64,000 nucleotides of DNA from Alphaproteobacteria bacterium (GTDB lineage: Bacteria > Pseudomonadota > Alphaproteobacteria > Caulobacterales > Parvularculaceae). Both the position numbers and the translations under genes were made by a program. The stretch is from assembly GCA_016125455.1 (NCBI GenBank), contig WGLS01000007.1:1-64000 (forward strand), in the 5' to 3' direction. The first letter of the stretch is position 1; the number at the start of each line of letters is the position of its first letter. Below are positions 54,092-62,493 of the stretch, in pieces. A model generated the notes under the pieces. That model worked only from the letters and a program-made list of their open reading frames with translations, was not told the origin of the DNA and did not search any database.

Positions 54092-54192
54092 CCTGTTCGA
54101 TAGATTTCCCAAAAACAAGGTCGATTTCCGGCTAGTAGTGTGTTTTTATTGTCGAAAATATGGTGATTTTTGTTCGATGGATTTATTTTCAG
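54092..54192. repeat. Dispersed element, copy B
   Basis: Boxes TGTTCGATAGATTT (54094-54107) and TGTTCGATGGATTT (54171-54184) are 77 bases apart, the same period as copy A at 186-287. The right edge (gatttattttcagcg) also matches. The bases between the boxes are AT-rich and only partly conserved. No coding capacity or target-site duplication is evident. Confidence 0.7.
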
Positions 54193-54211
54193 CGCGGGGT
54201 TTTGGACGGCT

Positions 54212-54262
54212 GTCATCCCGGGCGACGAGAGATTCCGGATCGGCGCCGCCGTCCGGGATGAC
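54212..54262. repeat. Intergenic palindrome GTCATCCCGG...CCGGGATGAC
   Basis: Ten-base arms GTCATCCCGG and CCGGGATGAC enclose 31 bases. It adjoins dispersed copy B and belongs to the CATCCCGG class of alphaproteobacterial intergenic repeats. Confidence 0.6.
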
Positions 54263-54323
54263 GGGACAGCGAGCGCTACGGTCACCAAACGGGGGGTTGA
54301 CCTAATTGCCTATCCACGGCGTC

Positions 54324-54344
54324 ATCCCGGACTTGATCCGGGAT
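54324..54344. repeat. Intergenic palindrome ATCCCGGA-TCCGGGAT
   Basis: Perfect 8-bp stem ATCCCGGA / TCCGGGAT with loop CTTGA, followed by CCAGCG. The core GTCATCCCGGACTTGATCC is frequent between genes in many alphaproteobacteria. Confidence 0.7.
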
Positions 54345-54381
54345 CCAGCGGCGTCAGCGACTGGCGCTCCGGCGGGTCTGG

Positions 54382-54401
54382 ATCCTGACGTTCGTCAGGA
54401 T
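54382..54401. repeat. Intergenic palindrome ATCCTGAC-GTCAGGAT
   Basis: Eight-base stem with loop GTTC. In reverse complement, its surroundings (ccctcgtcatcctgac, caggatccagacc) match those of the hairpin at 323-342, so the two are inverted copies of one repeat. Confidence 0.65.
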
Positions 54402-54424
54402 GACGAGGGTCGTCTTGCGCCCGC

Positions 54425-54874
54425 TCAATCCCCTTCCAACGACCACTCATAGAGCAGGAAGGGCTGCGGGGCCTCGCCGCCCGAGACCGAGCCGAAGCAA
54501 GCCTTGCCGCCGACATTGTCCGCATCCGTCCCAAGCCAGGCGTAGACGCAGCCGCGCGCCTTCGCCTCAGCGAGGAGCGCCGCCACAAGCCGGCGGCCGA
54601 GCCCGCGCCGCCGCCATGCGGGCGCGACGCCGACCTCGTTGATGAACATCTGGGGCTTTTTGTCCGGGTGGAAATAATCGAACGCCGACGCCATGCCGAC
54701 AACGCGAGCTCCACGCCCGTCGTCCCCATCGACCGCGATCAACATCACGTGGCGCGGATCGGCGAGGAAGGCCGCAAGCGCGTCGGGGTCGATGTCATTG
54801 TCGAAGACATCCTCCTCGACTGCATCGAGCAGCGAGGCTCCTTCCGTCGTCAGGCGGATGATTTCGACTGGCAT
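54425..54874 (-). CDS. GNAT acetyltransferase, AAC(3)-I-like
   Basis: A 149-residue GNAT-fold acetyltransferase using acetyl-CoA. The cofactor loop VGVAPAWRRRGLGRRLV (motif A, Q/RxxGxG/A) is clear, and DNVGGKACF occupies the motif B position. The layout (LADPRHVMLIAVDGDD, MFINEVGVA) resembles the AAC(3)-I / aminoglycoside-type branch, but single-locus chromosomal members usually have other substrates. The ATG at 54874 is 23 bases after the parC stop, so it may be cotranscribed with parC. Confidence 0.85.
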   Translation of the reverse strand: MPVEIIRLTTEGASLLDAVEEDVFDNDIDPDALAAFLADPRHVMLIAVDGDDGRGARVVGMASAFDYFHPDKKPQMFINEVGVAPAWRRRGLGRRLVAALLAEAKARGCVYAWLGTDADNVGGKACFGSVSGGEAPQPFLLYEWSLEGD

Positions 54875-54896
54875 GCGCCCCCATGGCTCCCGCTGA

Positions 54897-57170
54897 TCAG
54901 ATCCAGCGGCCAAACTTCTTGCCGGACGGAAAGCCCTTCGGCGCGATCTTGCCCGCCTGCCCGCGCTTGCCGCGATAGTCCTTCCAGCCGTCGATCGTGA
55001 TCGCGCGGCCGGACGCGCTCGTCGCAACGAGGCCTTCTTTGGCGGTGAAGACCTTCGCGTCGGACAGCCCGCCTGACTGGTACTTCTGAAGGATGACGCC
55101 CTTGCCGCGCGCCATCGTCGGCAATTCTTCCCGCGGGAAGACAAGGAATTTCTTGTTGTCGCCGACGACCGCGACGGCGTCGCCGACGGCCGGCCGGCAG
55201 ACGCACGCCTCAGCGCCCGGCGGCACGTTCAGCACCTGCTTGCCCTTGCGGGTATTTGCGAGGCAATCGTCTTCGGCGACAATAAATCCGTACCCGGCTG
55301 ATGAGGCGACGAGGAATTCGCGCCCGCCCTCGAACAGGAAGGGAACGGCGATTGAATGGTCGTTGGCGAGATCGACCATGAGGCGGATCGGCTCGCCATG
55401 GCCGCGCCCGCCGGGCAGTCCCGCGACGTCGAGCGCGTAGAAGCGGCCATCCGTGCCGAACAGCATCAACTTGTCGGTCGTCATCGCGTGCAGCAGGAAG
55501 CCCTCCGCGTCGCCGTCCTTGTACTTTACCTCGCCCCCCGACTCGAGATGGCCCTTCATGGTCCGTATCCAACCCTTTTCGGACAGGACAACAGTGACGG
55601 GCTCCTTTTCGACCAGGGCCTCCATGTCGATGTCGCCGATTGAAGGCGCGTCCTCGATGCCGGTGCGGCGGCGGCCGAGCTCCGACTTCGGGTCGAACGA
55701 CTTGCGCACTTCGCGCAGCTCCTCGGCGATCTTCCTCCATTGCAGGTCATCGGACTTCAGCAATGCCTGAAGCTCCTTCTGTTCTTTCTTCAGCTCCTTG
55801 TGCTCTGCCCTGATCTCCATTTCCTCAAGCTTGCGCAGGTTCCGGAGGCGCATGTTGAGGATGGCTTCGGCCTGGACGTCAGTGAGGCTGAACGCCCGGA
55901 TCAGCTCCTGCTTCGGTTCATCCTCATACCGAATGATGCGGATCACCTCGTCGAGATTGAGGTAAGCGACGAGCAATCCGTCGAGGATTTCCAGCCGGTG
56001 CGCGATTTTCGCGAGCCGGTGGTTGGTGCGGCGGACGAGCACGTCCTTGCGGTGATCGTTGTAACTCGTCAGGACCTCGCGCAGGCCCATGACCCGCGGC
56101 GCGCCCGACGCGTCGAGCACGTTCATGTTGAGCGGGAACCGCGTCTCAAGGTCCGTCGTCTTGAACAGTTGCTCCATAAGGGCCGCCGGATCGACCGCGC
56201 CCGACTTCGGCTCGAGGATGAGGCGCACGTCCTCCGCGCTTTCATCTCGGACATCGCCAAGAAATGGCAGCTTCTTCGACTGCATAAGGTCGGCGATGCG
56301 CTCGACGAGGCGGGATTTTTGCACCTGATACGGAATTTCCGTGACGACAATCTGATAGCGGCCGCGGCCAAGATCCTCCGTCTCCCACCGCGCGCGCAGC
56401 CGGAAGCCGCCGCGCCCGGTGGCGTAGGCCTCGACCATCGCCTCGCCGGGCTCGACGCAGACGCCGCCGGCAGGGAAGTCGGGCCCCTTTACATAGCCAA
56501 GCAGCGTTTCGGTGCGCGCGTTCGGCGTCTTGATGAGGTGAAGGCAAGCGTCAATCAGCTCGGCAGGATTGTGCGGCGGGATCGACGTCGCCATGCCGAC
56601 CGCAATGCCCGACGAACCGTTCGCCAGGAGATGGGGGAACGCCGCCGGCAGCACGACCGGCTCATCGCCGAGGCCGTCATAGGTCGGACGGAAATCGACG
56701 GCGTTCTCGTCGATGCCCTGTAGCAGAAGCTCCGCCGCCGCCGTCAGTCGACTTTCCGTGTACCGCATGGCCGCCGGATTGTCGCCGTCGACATTGCCGA
56801 AATTGCCCTGGCCGTCGACCAGCGGCACGCGAGCGGAGAATTCCTGCGCAAGGCGCACCATCGCGTCATAGATCGCCTGGTCGCCGTGCGGGTGATACTT
56901 GCCCATGACGTCGCCAACGACGCCGGCGGACTTGCGGAACGCGCCGCCCGCCCCGAGACGCAACTGGCGCATGGCGTAGAGGATGCGCCTGTGCACCGGC
57001 TTCAGGCCGTCGCGCACGTCGGGCAATGCGCGGGCGGTGATCGTGGAGAGCGCATAGGCTAGGTAGCGGCGCGACAGGGCTTCGTCGAGCGGCTCCAGGA
57101 AGATCTCGTCGTCGCGACCGGGCGGCCGTTCCGGCAGCTCAGCGCCCTTCCTTGATTTCGTCTTCGCCAT
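54897..57170 (-). CDS. parC: DNA topoisomerase IV subunit A
   Basis: A 757-residue type IIA topoisomerase subunit; the partner ParE is not in the window. The N-terminal MAKTKSRKG... leads to the breakage domain; the active tyrosine is Tyr137 in AAMRYTES. The quinolone-region helix reads [14 protein letters not shown], with Gln98 in the place of the usual serine and Asp102 in place of Glu. The C-terminal beta-pinwheel has [12 protein letters not shown]. Cells need it to unlink daughter chromosomes. The Gln at this position is also my recollection for Caulobacter-group ParC and may be a lineage trait. Confidence 0.95.
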   Translation of the reverse strand: MAKTKSRKGAELPERPPGRDDEIFLEPLDEALSRRYLAYALSTITARALPDVRDGLKPVHRRILYAMRQLRLGAGGAFRKSAGVVGDVMGKYHPHGDQAIYDAMVRLAQEFSARVPLVDGQGNFGNVDGDNPAAMRYTESRLTAAAELLLQGIDENAVDFRPTYDGLGDEPVVLPAAFPHLLANGSSGIAVGMATSIPPHNPAELIDACLHLIKTPNARTETLLGYVKGPDFPAGGVCVEPGEAMVEAYATGRGGFRLRARWETEDLGRGRYQIVVTEIPYQVQKSRLVERIADLMQSKKLPFLGDVRDESAEDVRLILEPKSGAVDPAALMEQLFKTTDLETRFPLNMNVLDASGAPRVMGLREVLTSYNDHRKDVLVRRTNHRLAKIAHRLEILDGLLVAYLNLDEVIRIIRYEDEPKQELIRAFSLTDVQAEAILNMRLRNLRKLEEMEIRAEHKELKKEQKELQALLKSDDLQWRKIAEELREVRKSFDPKSELGRRRTGIEDAPSIGDIDMEALVEKEPVTVVLSEKGWIRTMKGHLESGGEVKYKDGDAEGFLLHAMTTDKLMLFGTDGRFYALDVAGLPGGRGHGEPIRLMVDLANDHSIAVPFLFEGGREFLVASSAGYGFIVAEDDCLANTRKGKQVLNVPPGAEACVCRPAVGDAVAVVGDNKKFLVFPREELPTMARGKGVILQKYQSGGLSDAKVFTAKEGLVATSASGRAITIDGWKDYRGKRGQAGKIAPKGFPSGKKFGRWI

Positions 57171-57220
57171 GGCGTGCGGTCCTTTCGCGGCGCGCGCTCT
57201 CGCCGCCTTTCTGGAACGGA

Positions 57221-57976
57221 CTAGCCGTTTTCGTTTTGCGGCTTCAAGACGCGCGCTTTCAACAGATCGACAAGGCGCATGCGCGAATCAGGCAGCGTCC
57301 TGTCGGAAGGATGAAAAACCCGCGTCTCGACGAAGTATCCGGTGAGGGTCAGGGCGTCGATCGCTTCCTCGACGCTCGCCCCGTCGAGCGAGGCGCCGCC
57401 GCGCAGGAATGGCGGCAGGCGCAGAAGGCGATCGCTATAGGGCTCGCCGGCCGCCGCCGACACCGCCTGCGCAGATTTCGGCGACACGTAAACAAGATCA
57501 TCGCGGGCGCCCGTCGCCGCGCAACGGTCGAGGGTGAGGCCAAAACCAATCGCGGCGAGGAGGCCAAGCTCCCATCGCGCCAGCAGCGCCGGCCAGATAT
57601 CCGGGGCGTCAAGATGGTCGATGACGATACGCAGCGCGTCGTAGACGCCAGGGTGCGCCTCGCGCTCGGGCAACGCCGCGGCGGCAACGGCGCAAGCGGC
57701 CGCAAGCCCCGTCAGCGCCAGCCGGTCATACAGGTGCGCGGCCGCAACCGGCTCTTCAAGTTCCAGCGCGAAATGCCCGAGGCTGTCGGCGATGCGGCCT
57801 TTCCAGGTGGCGCGGAGCCGGTTCCCCTGTTGCAGGAGCGGACGCATCTTCGTCCCCTGCCCGCCATAGACAAGACCGGCCCAGCGGCCGTGCGAGGCGG
57901 TGAAAATCTCGGCGACGGCATGGTTTTCGCCATGGCCGCGCGCGGCCAGAAGAAAGCCCTCGTCAACGAATTCCAA
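57221..57976 (-). CDS. recO: DNA repair protein RecO
   Basis: A 251-residue RecO protein: an N-terminal OB fold ([33 protein letters not shown]) followed by a helical domain with zinc-site remnants ([18 protein letters not shown]), which keeps one of the usual cysteines. It loads RecA on SSB-coated gaps with RecR. The start is a TTG at 57976, chosen because residue 2 onward (EFVDEGF) matches the family beginning. It is followed 50 bases later by parC on the same strand. Confidence 0.9.
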   Translation of the reverse strand: MEFVDEGFLLAARGHGENHAVAEIFTASHGRWAGLVYGGQGTKMRPLLQQGNRLRATWKGRIADSLGHFALELEEPVAAAHLYDRLALTGLAAACAVAAAALPEREAHPGVYDALRIVIDHLDAPDIWPALLARWELGLLAAIGFGLTLDRCAATGARDDLVYVSPKSAQAVSAAAGEPYSDRLLRLPPFLRGGASLDGASVEEAIDALTLTGYFVETRVFHPSDRTLPDSRMRLVDLLKARVLKPQNENG

Positions 57977-58003
57977 GACGTCGCCCCGCGCGCGTCATGT
58001 GCG

Positions 58004-59704
58004 TTACTCCGCTTCAGCCCGCTGCGCGTCGCGCAGGCCGCGGAATTCGGTCCCCGCATACCAGTTCGGCCAGTCGCCGCTGTTGGCGAGGTCGAGGCCA
58101 ATGTCCCGGGCGATCTCGAACAGCATGACCATCGACTCCATGTCCCAGGACGGATCATATTCATCCGCTGGCAGATGGTACCGGTTGACACGGTAATCGG
58201 CGCCAAACGCTTCGCCCGCCTCGACGCCGCCGTCAACGAAGTCCGGCCCAAGGTCGGCGTAAAGCATCGGCACGCCTTTCTTGGCGATAGAAATGTGGTC
58301 CGACCTGTAGAAATAGCCTTTTTCCGGTTCGGGATCGGGGCTGATATAGAGGCCGCGCTGGTCGGCGTATTTCTTGAGGATGTCCTCAAGTTCTGACGCG
58401 CCATAGCCCGTCACGACGAGGTTCTTCGTCGCCGGCACGGGCAGGACCCCGTCGATATTGATGCCGCCGACGATGTTGGCGAGAGGCACGAACGGGTCTT
58501 CGGCGAAATAGGCGGACCCGAGAAGGCCTGATTCCTCCGCCGTCACCGCGAGGAACAGGATCGACCGGCGAGGCCGCTCCGGCAGGGCCGCGATCGATTC
58601 GGCGATGGACAGGATGCCCGCGGTGCCGGTCGCATTGTCGACGGCCCCGTTTGAAATCTTGTCTTCGCCCGCCGCCGTCGCGCCGAGATGGTCCCAGTGC
58701 GCCACGTAGAGGACGTATGCTTCCGGGGCTTGCGATCCTTCGAGCATGCCGACGACGTTCGCGGACAGGCTGAGACGGATCGAATTCTTGATCGCCGCCG
58801 ACGCCTTGAGGTCGAGCGGCACGGCCTCGAATTCCGGCGTCGCGGCGGCCGCGACGAGGGCGTCGAAGTCCTTGCCCGCCGTTTCGAACAAGGCGCGCAC
58901 GTCAGCTTCCTGCATCCAGCCTTCAAGGGCGACGCGCGAGGCGCCGCGGTCGCGCCGGACGAGGTCGATCTGCGGGCCCTTCCAGCTGCCCTCCACGACG
59001 CCCCAGCCATAGGCGGCGGGCGCCGTCTGGTGGACGATGATCGCCGCCGCTGCGCCCTGGCGCGCAGCTTCCTCATATTTGTACGTCCACCGACCATAAT
59101 AGGTCATGGCGTTGCCGTTGAAGACATCCGGATCCTGCGTGGCGAAACCCGGATCATTGACGAGCATGATCACGGTCTTGCCCGTCACATCGACGCCGGC
59201 GTAGTCGTCCCAGCCATATTCCGGCGCAACGACGCCATAGCCGACGAACACGACGTCGCTGTCCTCGAACGACACCGCCTCCTCGACGCGCTTCGTCCAG
59301 TAAACGACTTCCGGACCGTAGGCGTAGGTCTTTTCGCCGATCTTCAGGAACGAAGTCTCGGGGTTCAGCGTCGTTTCGACTGTCGGGACAATTTGCTCAT
59401 AGCTGTCGCCGTTGCCAGGCTTCAGCCCGATCTTCTTCATTTCCTCGATCAGGTAGCCGCGGGTCTTGGCGCCGCCGGCGCTCGCCGGCGCGCGTCCCTC
59501 GAATTCATCGCTGGCAAGCGTCGCGATGCGCTCGCGCAGGACCGCCTCGTCAATGCCCGGCGCTTCATCGGACGCGACGGCGCCCCCCCTCTCAGGGAGG
59601 CTCTCGCCATCCGGCGCGCCGCCGCCGCAGGCGGCGAGCAATGCCGCGGAAAGGATCGCGGCGGGCAACATGACGTGCAGTTTCGGTCGGCGACGTGCGT
59701 TCAT
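58004..59704 (-). CDS. M28-family zinc metallopeptidase lipoprotein
   Basis: A 566-residue exported lipoprotein. MNARRRPKLHVMLPAAILSA leads to lipobox LLAAC; GGGGA supports ATG 59704 over 59710. A PA-type insert (about 150-290) is followed by the aminopeptidase domain with dizinc ligands: AHWDHLG (His, Asp), GAVDNATGTAG (bridging Asp), AEESGLLGS (base Glu plus ligand Glu), INIDGVLP (Asp) and a late His in YHLPADEYD. It removes N-terminal residues from periplasmic peptides or acts as a carboxypeptidase-like M28; precise specificity is unknown. Confidence 0.9.
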   Translation of the reverse strand: MNARRRPKLHVMLPAAILSAALLAACGGGAPDGESLPERGGAVASDEAPGIDEAVLRERIATLASDEFEGRAPASAGGAKTRGYLIEEMKKIGLKPGNGDSYEQIVPTVETTLNPETSFLKIGEKTYAYGPEVVYWTKRVEEAVSFEDSDVVFVGYGVVAPEYGWDDYAGVDVTGKTVIMLVNDPGFATQDPDVFNGNAMTYYGRWTYKYEEAARQGAAAAIIVHQTAPAAYGWGVVEGSWKGPQIDLVRRDRGASRVALEGWMQEADVRALFETAGKDFDALVAAAATPEFEAVPLDLKASAAIKNSIRLSLSANVVGMLEGSQAPEAYVLYVAHWDHLGATAAGEDKISNGAVDNATGTAGILSIAESIAALPERPRRSILFLAVTAEESGLLGSAYFAEDPFVPLANIVGGINIDGVLPVPATKNLVVTGYGASELEDILKKYADQRGLYISPDPEPEKGYFYRSDHISIAKKGVPMLYADLGPDFVDGGVEAGEAFGADYRVNRYHLPADEYDPSWDMESMVMLFEIARDIGLDLANSGDWPNWYAGTEFRGLRDAQRAEAE

Positions 59705-59816
59705 GGTCATCCCCAATTCGAACCCGTTGGCCGCGGCCGTCCCGACGGAGCGGGGCCGCGAAAGGCGAGGGTGTGCCACGGATCGCCGGGCGAGGCAAAA
59801 CAGCCCGCACGAACGC

Positions 59817-60206
59817 TCAAGCCGGGCCGACGAGGTCCCAGAGATTGCCGAAAGGGTCGGTGAAAACGGCGACCTTGCCATAGGCCTCCAGCCGCGGCGC
59901 CTCGGTAAAGGCGACGCCGGCCGCGCGATAACGACCATAGTCACGGTCGAAGTCGTCAGTCTTCAGGAACAGGAAGACGCGGCCCCCGGTCTGATTGCCG
60001 ATCGCAGCGACCTGGCGCTCGTTCGCCGCTTTCGCCAGCACGAGCCGGGCCTCCGTCGCGCCGGGCGGCGCCGCAACCACCCAGCGTTTGGCGGCGCTGA
60101 GCGGGGTATCCTCGACAAGCTCGAAGCCGAGAACGCCCACATAAAACGCGATCGCCTCATCATAGTCCGGCACGACGACGCTGACGGCCGACAGAAACTG
60201 CTTCAT
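59817..60206 (-). CDS. VOC-superfamily (glyoxalase-like) protein
   Basis: A 129-residue protein with the paired beta-alpha-beta-beta-beta units of the vicinal-oxygen-chelate fold. FLSAVSVVVPDYDEAIAFYV and LGFELVEDTPL start the first unit; FTDPFGNLWDLVGP ends the second with the usual PDG/N motif. Such proteins include glyoxalases, dioxygenases and binding proteins; the substrate is unknown. The ATG at 60206 starts MKQFLSAVS; an upstream in-frame start at 60233 would add nine basic residues. Confidence 0.88.
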   Translation of the reverse strand: MKQFLSAVSVVVPDYDEAIAFYVGVLGFELVEDTPLSAAKRWVVAAPPGATEARLVLAKAANERQVAAIGNQTGGRVFLFLKTDDFDRDYGRYRAAGVAFTEAPRLEAYGKVAVFTDPFGNLWDLVGPA

Positions 60207-60254
60207 CGAATGCTCAGCCCGTCTCTTCCTCAAGACAATATCGGCGGCGGGAAA

Positions 60255-61517
60255 TCAGAAATAGCGCGTCACGCGCAGGTTGAGAAAGTCATCTTCGCGG
60301 AACACGAACAGGACATTGCCCGGGTCGGCATTGAGGAACAGCCGCGCCTGGAGTTCCACCGCCCAGTTCTCGCCCAGCCGACGCTCGGCCTCAATGAACA
60401 TGCCGGTCGATTGGTCCGCTACGTCGATCGTGCCGCCGACGAGGAGCGTCGTTTCCTTCAGGTCGTTGAGCGCCAGGCGCGCGCCCATGAAGACGTCGTC
60501 ATTGGCGACGGTCACCGGCGCGGCGAGGACGCTCGTCGGTGCGCCCAGGCCGAGGTCCTCAAGAACGAGCCCCTCGTCGCGTCCGTCGTGCTGGTATTCC
60601 GTCAGGAGGCCAAGGTCGGCGCCGGTGCCGAAGACCTGGTAAAGGGTGTACTCGAACCCGGCGACTGCGGCGAAGAACGCGTCCCCATGCCCCTCGCGGA
60701 CGATCGCCTCGGCCTTCCACAGCCAGGCGTCTTTCGTGTACTGAAGGTCGATCGACCCCTGCGTAATCCGGTCATAGACCGGCCTGATCCGGCCGCCCGC
60801 GCCTTCAATCGCGAACCGCGGCTCGCGCGACGTGCCGTGGAAGACGGCGACGCCGAAATCCCAGCTGCCGACATAGTGCGAATAGCGCGCGGCGAAATCC
60901 GGCGCGGCTCGCCTGCCATCGCGCTCGAAGATCGGATCGTCCGTATCCACCACCAGCTCGAACCGGAGGCGTCCGTCGGCGCCCGGAAACGTGCGGTCGC
61001 GAAACCCGGTCATCACGAAAAAGTCGAGCGTCCCCCAATTCCTCAGGACCGACAAATGAGCCATCGGCTGGCCAAGCTTGTCTTCCTCGTCGATATCCTC
61101 CACCGAGTCCGACTGGTTGATGATGTCGACGAGGTGCCGCGATTCCGTCCGTCCCCAGAAAACCTTTGCAAGGCCCAGGGTCACTGACCAGCCATCGTCG
61201 TCATTATAGCGATAATAGGCCTCGCGAAGATCGAAGTGCTCGCGCTCCTCGTCCTGGAAGTCGGCGCGGTAAAAGGGAAGGATGGCGACCTGGTGGGTGC
61301 GGTCCGCATCCGACCATCGCAGCTCAGGCTCCAGCACGATTGACGGCTGCCACCGCTCGATCTGGCCGGCATAGGCCGGCCCGTCGGCGAAGTAGCGCAG
61401 TTCAGCGGACACTTCCGCGGTGAACTCGATGTCCTGCGCCGCCGCCGGCGCGAAGCTGGCGGCGGCCGTCGCCGCTAGCGAGCCGATGGCGGCGATTGGC
61501 AATGAACGAAACGCCAT
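60255..61517 (-). CDS. Outer-membrane beta-barrel protein
   Basis: A 420-residue exported protein with signal peptide (ending SFAPAAAQ) and alternating amphipathic strands throughout, ending in ...RVTRYF, the terminal Phe typical of outer-membrane barrels inserted by BAM. It is followed by no obvious partner on its own; upstream on the same strand are a LolA-like protein and an RND exporter, the arrangement often seen in lipid- or lipoprotein-handling RND loci. GGGGAGG precedes the ATG. No specific porin family was recognised. Confidence 0.8.
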   Translation of the reverse strand: MAFRSLPIAAIGSLAATAAASFAPAAAQDIEFTAEVSAELRYFADGPAYAGQIERWQPSIVLEPELRWSDADRTHQVAILPFYRADFQDEEREHFDLREAYYRYNDDDGWSVTLGLAKVFWGRTESRHLVDIINQSDSVEDIDEEDKLGQPMAHLSVLRNWGTLDFFVMTGFRDRTFPGADGRLRFELVVDTDDPIFERDGRRAAPDFAARYSHYVGSWDFGVAVFHGTSREPRFAIEGAGGRIRPVYDRITQGSIDLQYTKDAWLWKAEAIVREGHGDAFFAAVAGFEYTLYQVFGTGADLGLLTEYQHDGRDEGLVLEDLGLGAPTSVLAAPVTVANDDVFMGARLALNDLKETTLLVGGTIDVADQSTGMFIEAERRLGENWAVELQARLFLNADPGNVLFVFREDDFLNLRVTRYF

Positions 61518-61540
61518 GTCGGCCTCCCCTGCCCGGTCGA

Positions 61541-62440
61541 TCAGCGCAAGCGCGTCAGGATCGACTGTTCGAAATCGTTCGCGTCGAGGCCGGTCTTGAA
61601 CTCGTAGTCGCCGAACGCGAGGTCCGTGCCCTTGCCGGTCTGGTGGTTAGTCATCGAAAACAGGTGCGAACGCCAGACGCCGTCGTACTCACGATACTCC
61701 GTGAGCGTCAGGGTTTTCAGGAGTTCGTCCTTGCGGTCGTAGAACTCGACCTTCCGGGTCTGGAATATCTCCTGGTCGACCCATGCCCTCTGGCGGGTAT
61801 AGCCGGATTTCTCATAGCGGGGATAGCGCTCGATCACGTCCATTTTCATGCCGTCGATCTCGTCCTCGCCGATAAACTTGTACGTGTACTTGTTCAATTC
61901 CGTCGTCGTGAAATCCTCGAATGAGAACTCCGACCCGAGGAACGCGCCCGACTTGTTGTCGGACGAAATCCGCTTCACGCGCTTCGTCGCCGGCAGGTAG
62001 AGCCACTGATCGTCCGGATCGAGAATTTTGGCGTGGGACAGTAGCGCGGTGCCGTCATAAAAGCGCGGCGCGACGAATACGATAAGCGTCTTGTCGCCGA
62101 CATTGTCGTTCTCCTTTTCGAGCGTCGCAAAGGTGAATTCGCGCTCCGAGGTCTGCCCCGCCTCATTGCGCAGAACCATTTTCGCGGCGACCCTTGAGTC
62201 GCCGAAACCCCTGTCAGTGCGGTCGCTGCGCGCCGAGATGTCATAGCCCTTGTGCGCTTCGGGCGTATCGCCGCGCGCCACTGGATCGGTTTCCGCCGCT
62301 GCGGCTTCAACAGCGACCTCAGTCGCCGCTTCCTGGGCGAGCGCTCTGGCGCCGCCGATCGCCGCAAACGCCAGCAGCGTCGACGACAGTGCGGCCGAGG
62401 CAAGGAGGGCGCGGCGGGCCTGCGGATTTCGGTTGGTCAT
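61541..62440 (-). CDS. LolA-like outer-membrane lipoprotein-sorting protein (COG2834)
   Basis: A 299-residue periplasmic protein with a basic signal region (MTNRNPQARRALLASAAL, hydrophobic stretch then ALAQEA). The beta-stranded body has LYLPATKRVKRISSDNKS and FLGSEFSFEDFTT, the stretches shared by the MucB/LolA-like proteins encoded next to MMPL/RND exporters. It would bind an acyl or lipid ligand and pass it between the exporter and the outer-membrane barrel. It lies between both partner genes in one operon. Confidence 0.85.
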   Translation of the reverse strand: MTNRNPQARRALLASAALSSTLLAFAAIGGARALAQEAATEVAVEAAAAETDPVARGDTPEAHKGYDISARSDRTDRGFGDSRVAAKMVLRNEAGQTSEREFTFATLEKENDNVGDKTLIVFVAPRFYDGTALLSHAKILDPDDQWLYLPATKRVKRISSDNKSGAFLGSEFSFEDFTTTELNKYTYKFIGEDEIDGMKMDVIERYPRYEKSGYTRQRAWVDQEIFQTRKVEFYDRKDELLKTLTLTEYREYDGVWRSHLFSMTNHQTGKGTDLAFGDYEFKTGLDANDFEQSILTRLR

Positions 62441-62493
62441 TGTTCGTCTCCCTGAAAAAACCAGTCATCAGATTTCGATGCGATCGCGCCGGG

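Larger units (their letters stand above)
53930..54424. other. Non-coding segment with dispersed repeat copy B and palindromes
   Basis: These 495 bases contain no supported gene. 54092-54192 is the second copy of the dispersed element, followed by three separate CATCC-type palindromes. The segment divides the queA operon from the GNAT/parC genes; all neighbours are on the minus strand, so the queA promoter is expected at its left end, near 53930-54060. Confidence 0.65.

Noticed and set aside
54092-54192. Dispersed copy B considered as an insertion sequence or MITE
   Set aside because: No transposase, no terminal inverted repeats and no target-site duplication; the two boxes are direct repeats.
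54425-54874. GNAT protein considered as an aminoglycoside resistance determinant
   Set aside because: Only general AAC(3)-I-like resemblance; no resistance context or mobile element, so substrate left open.
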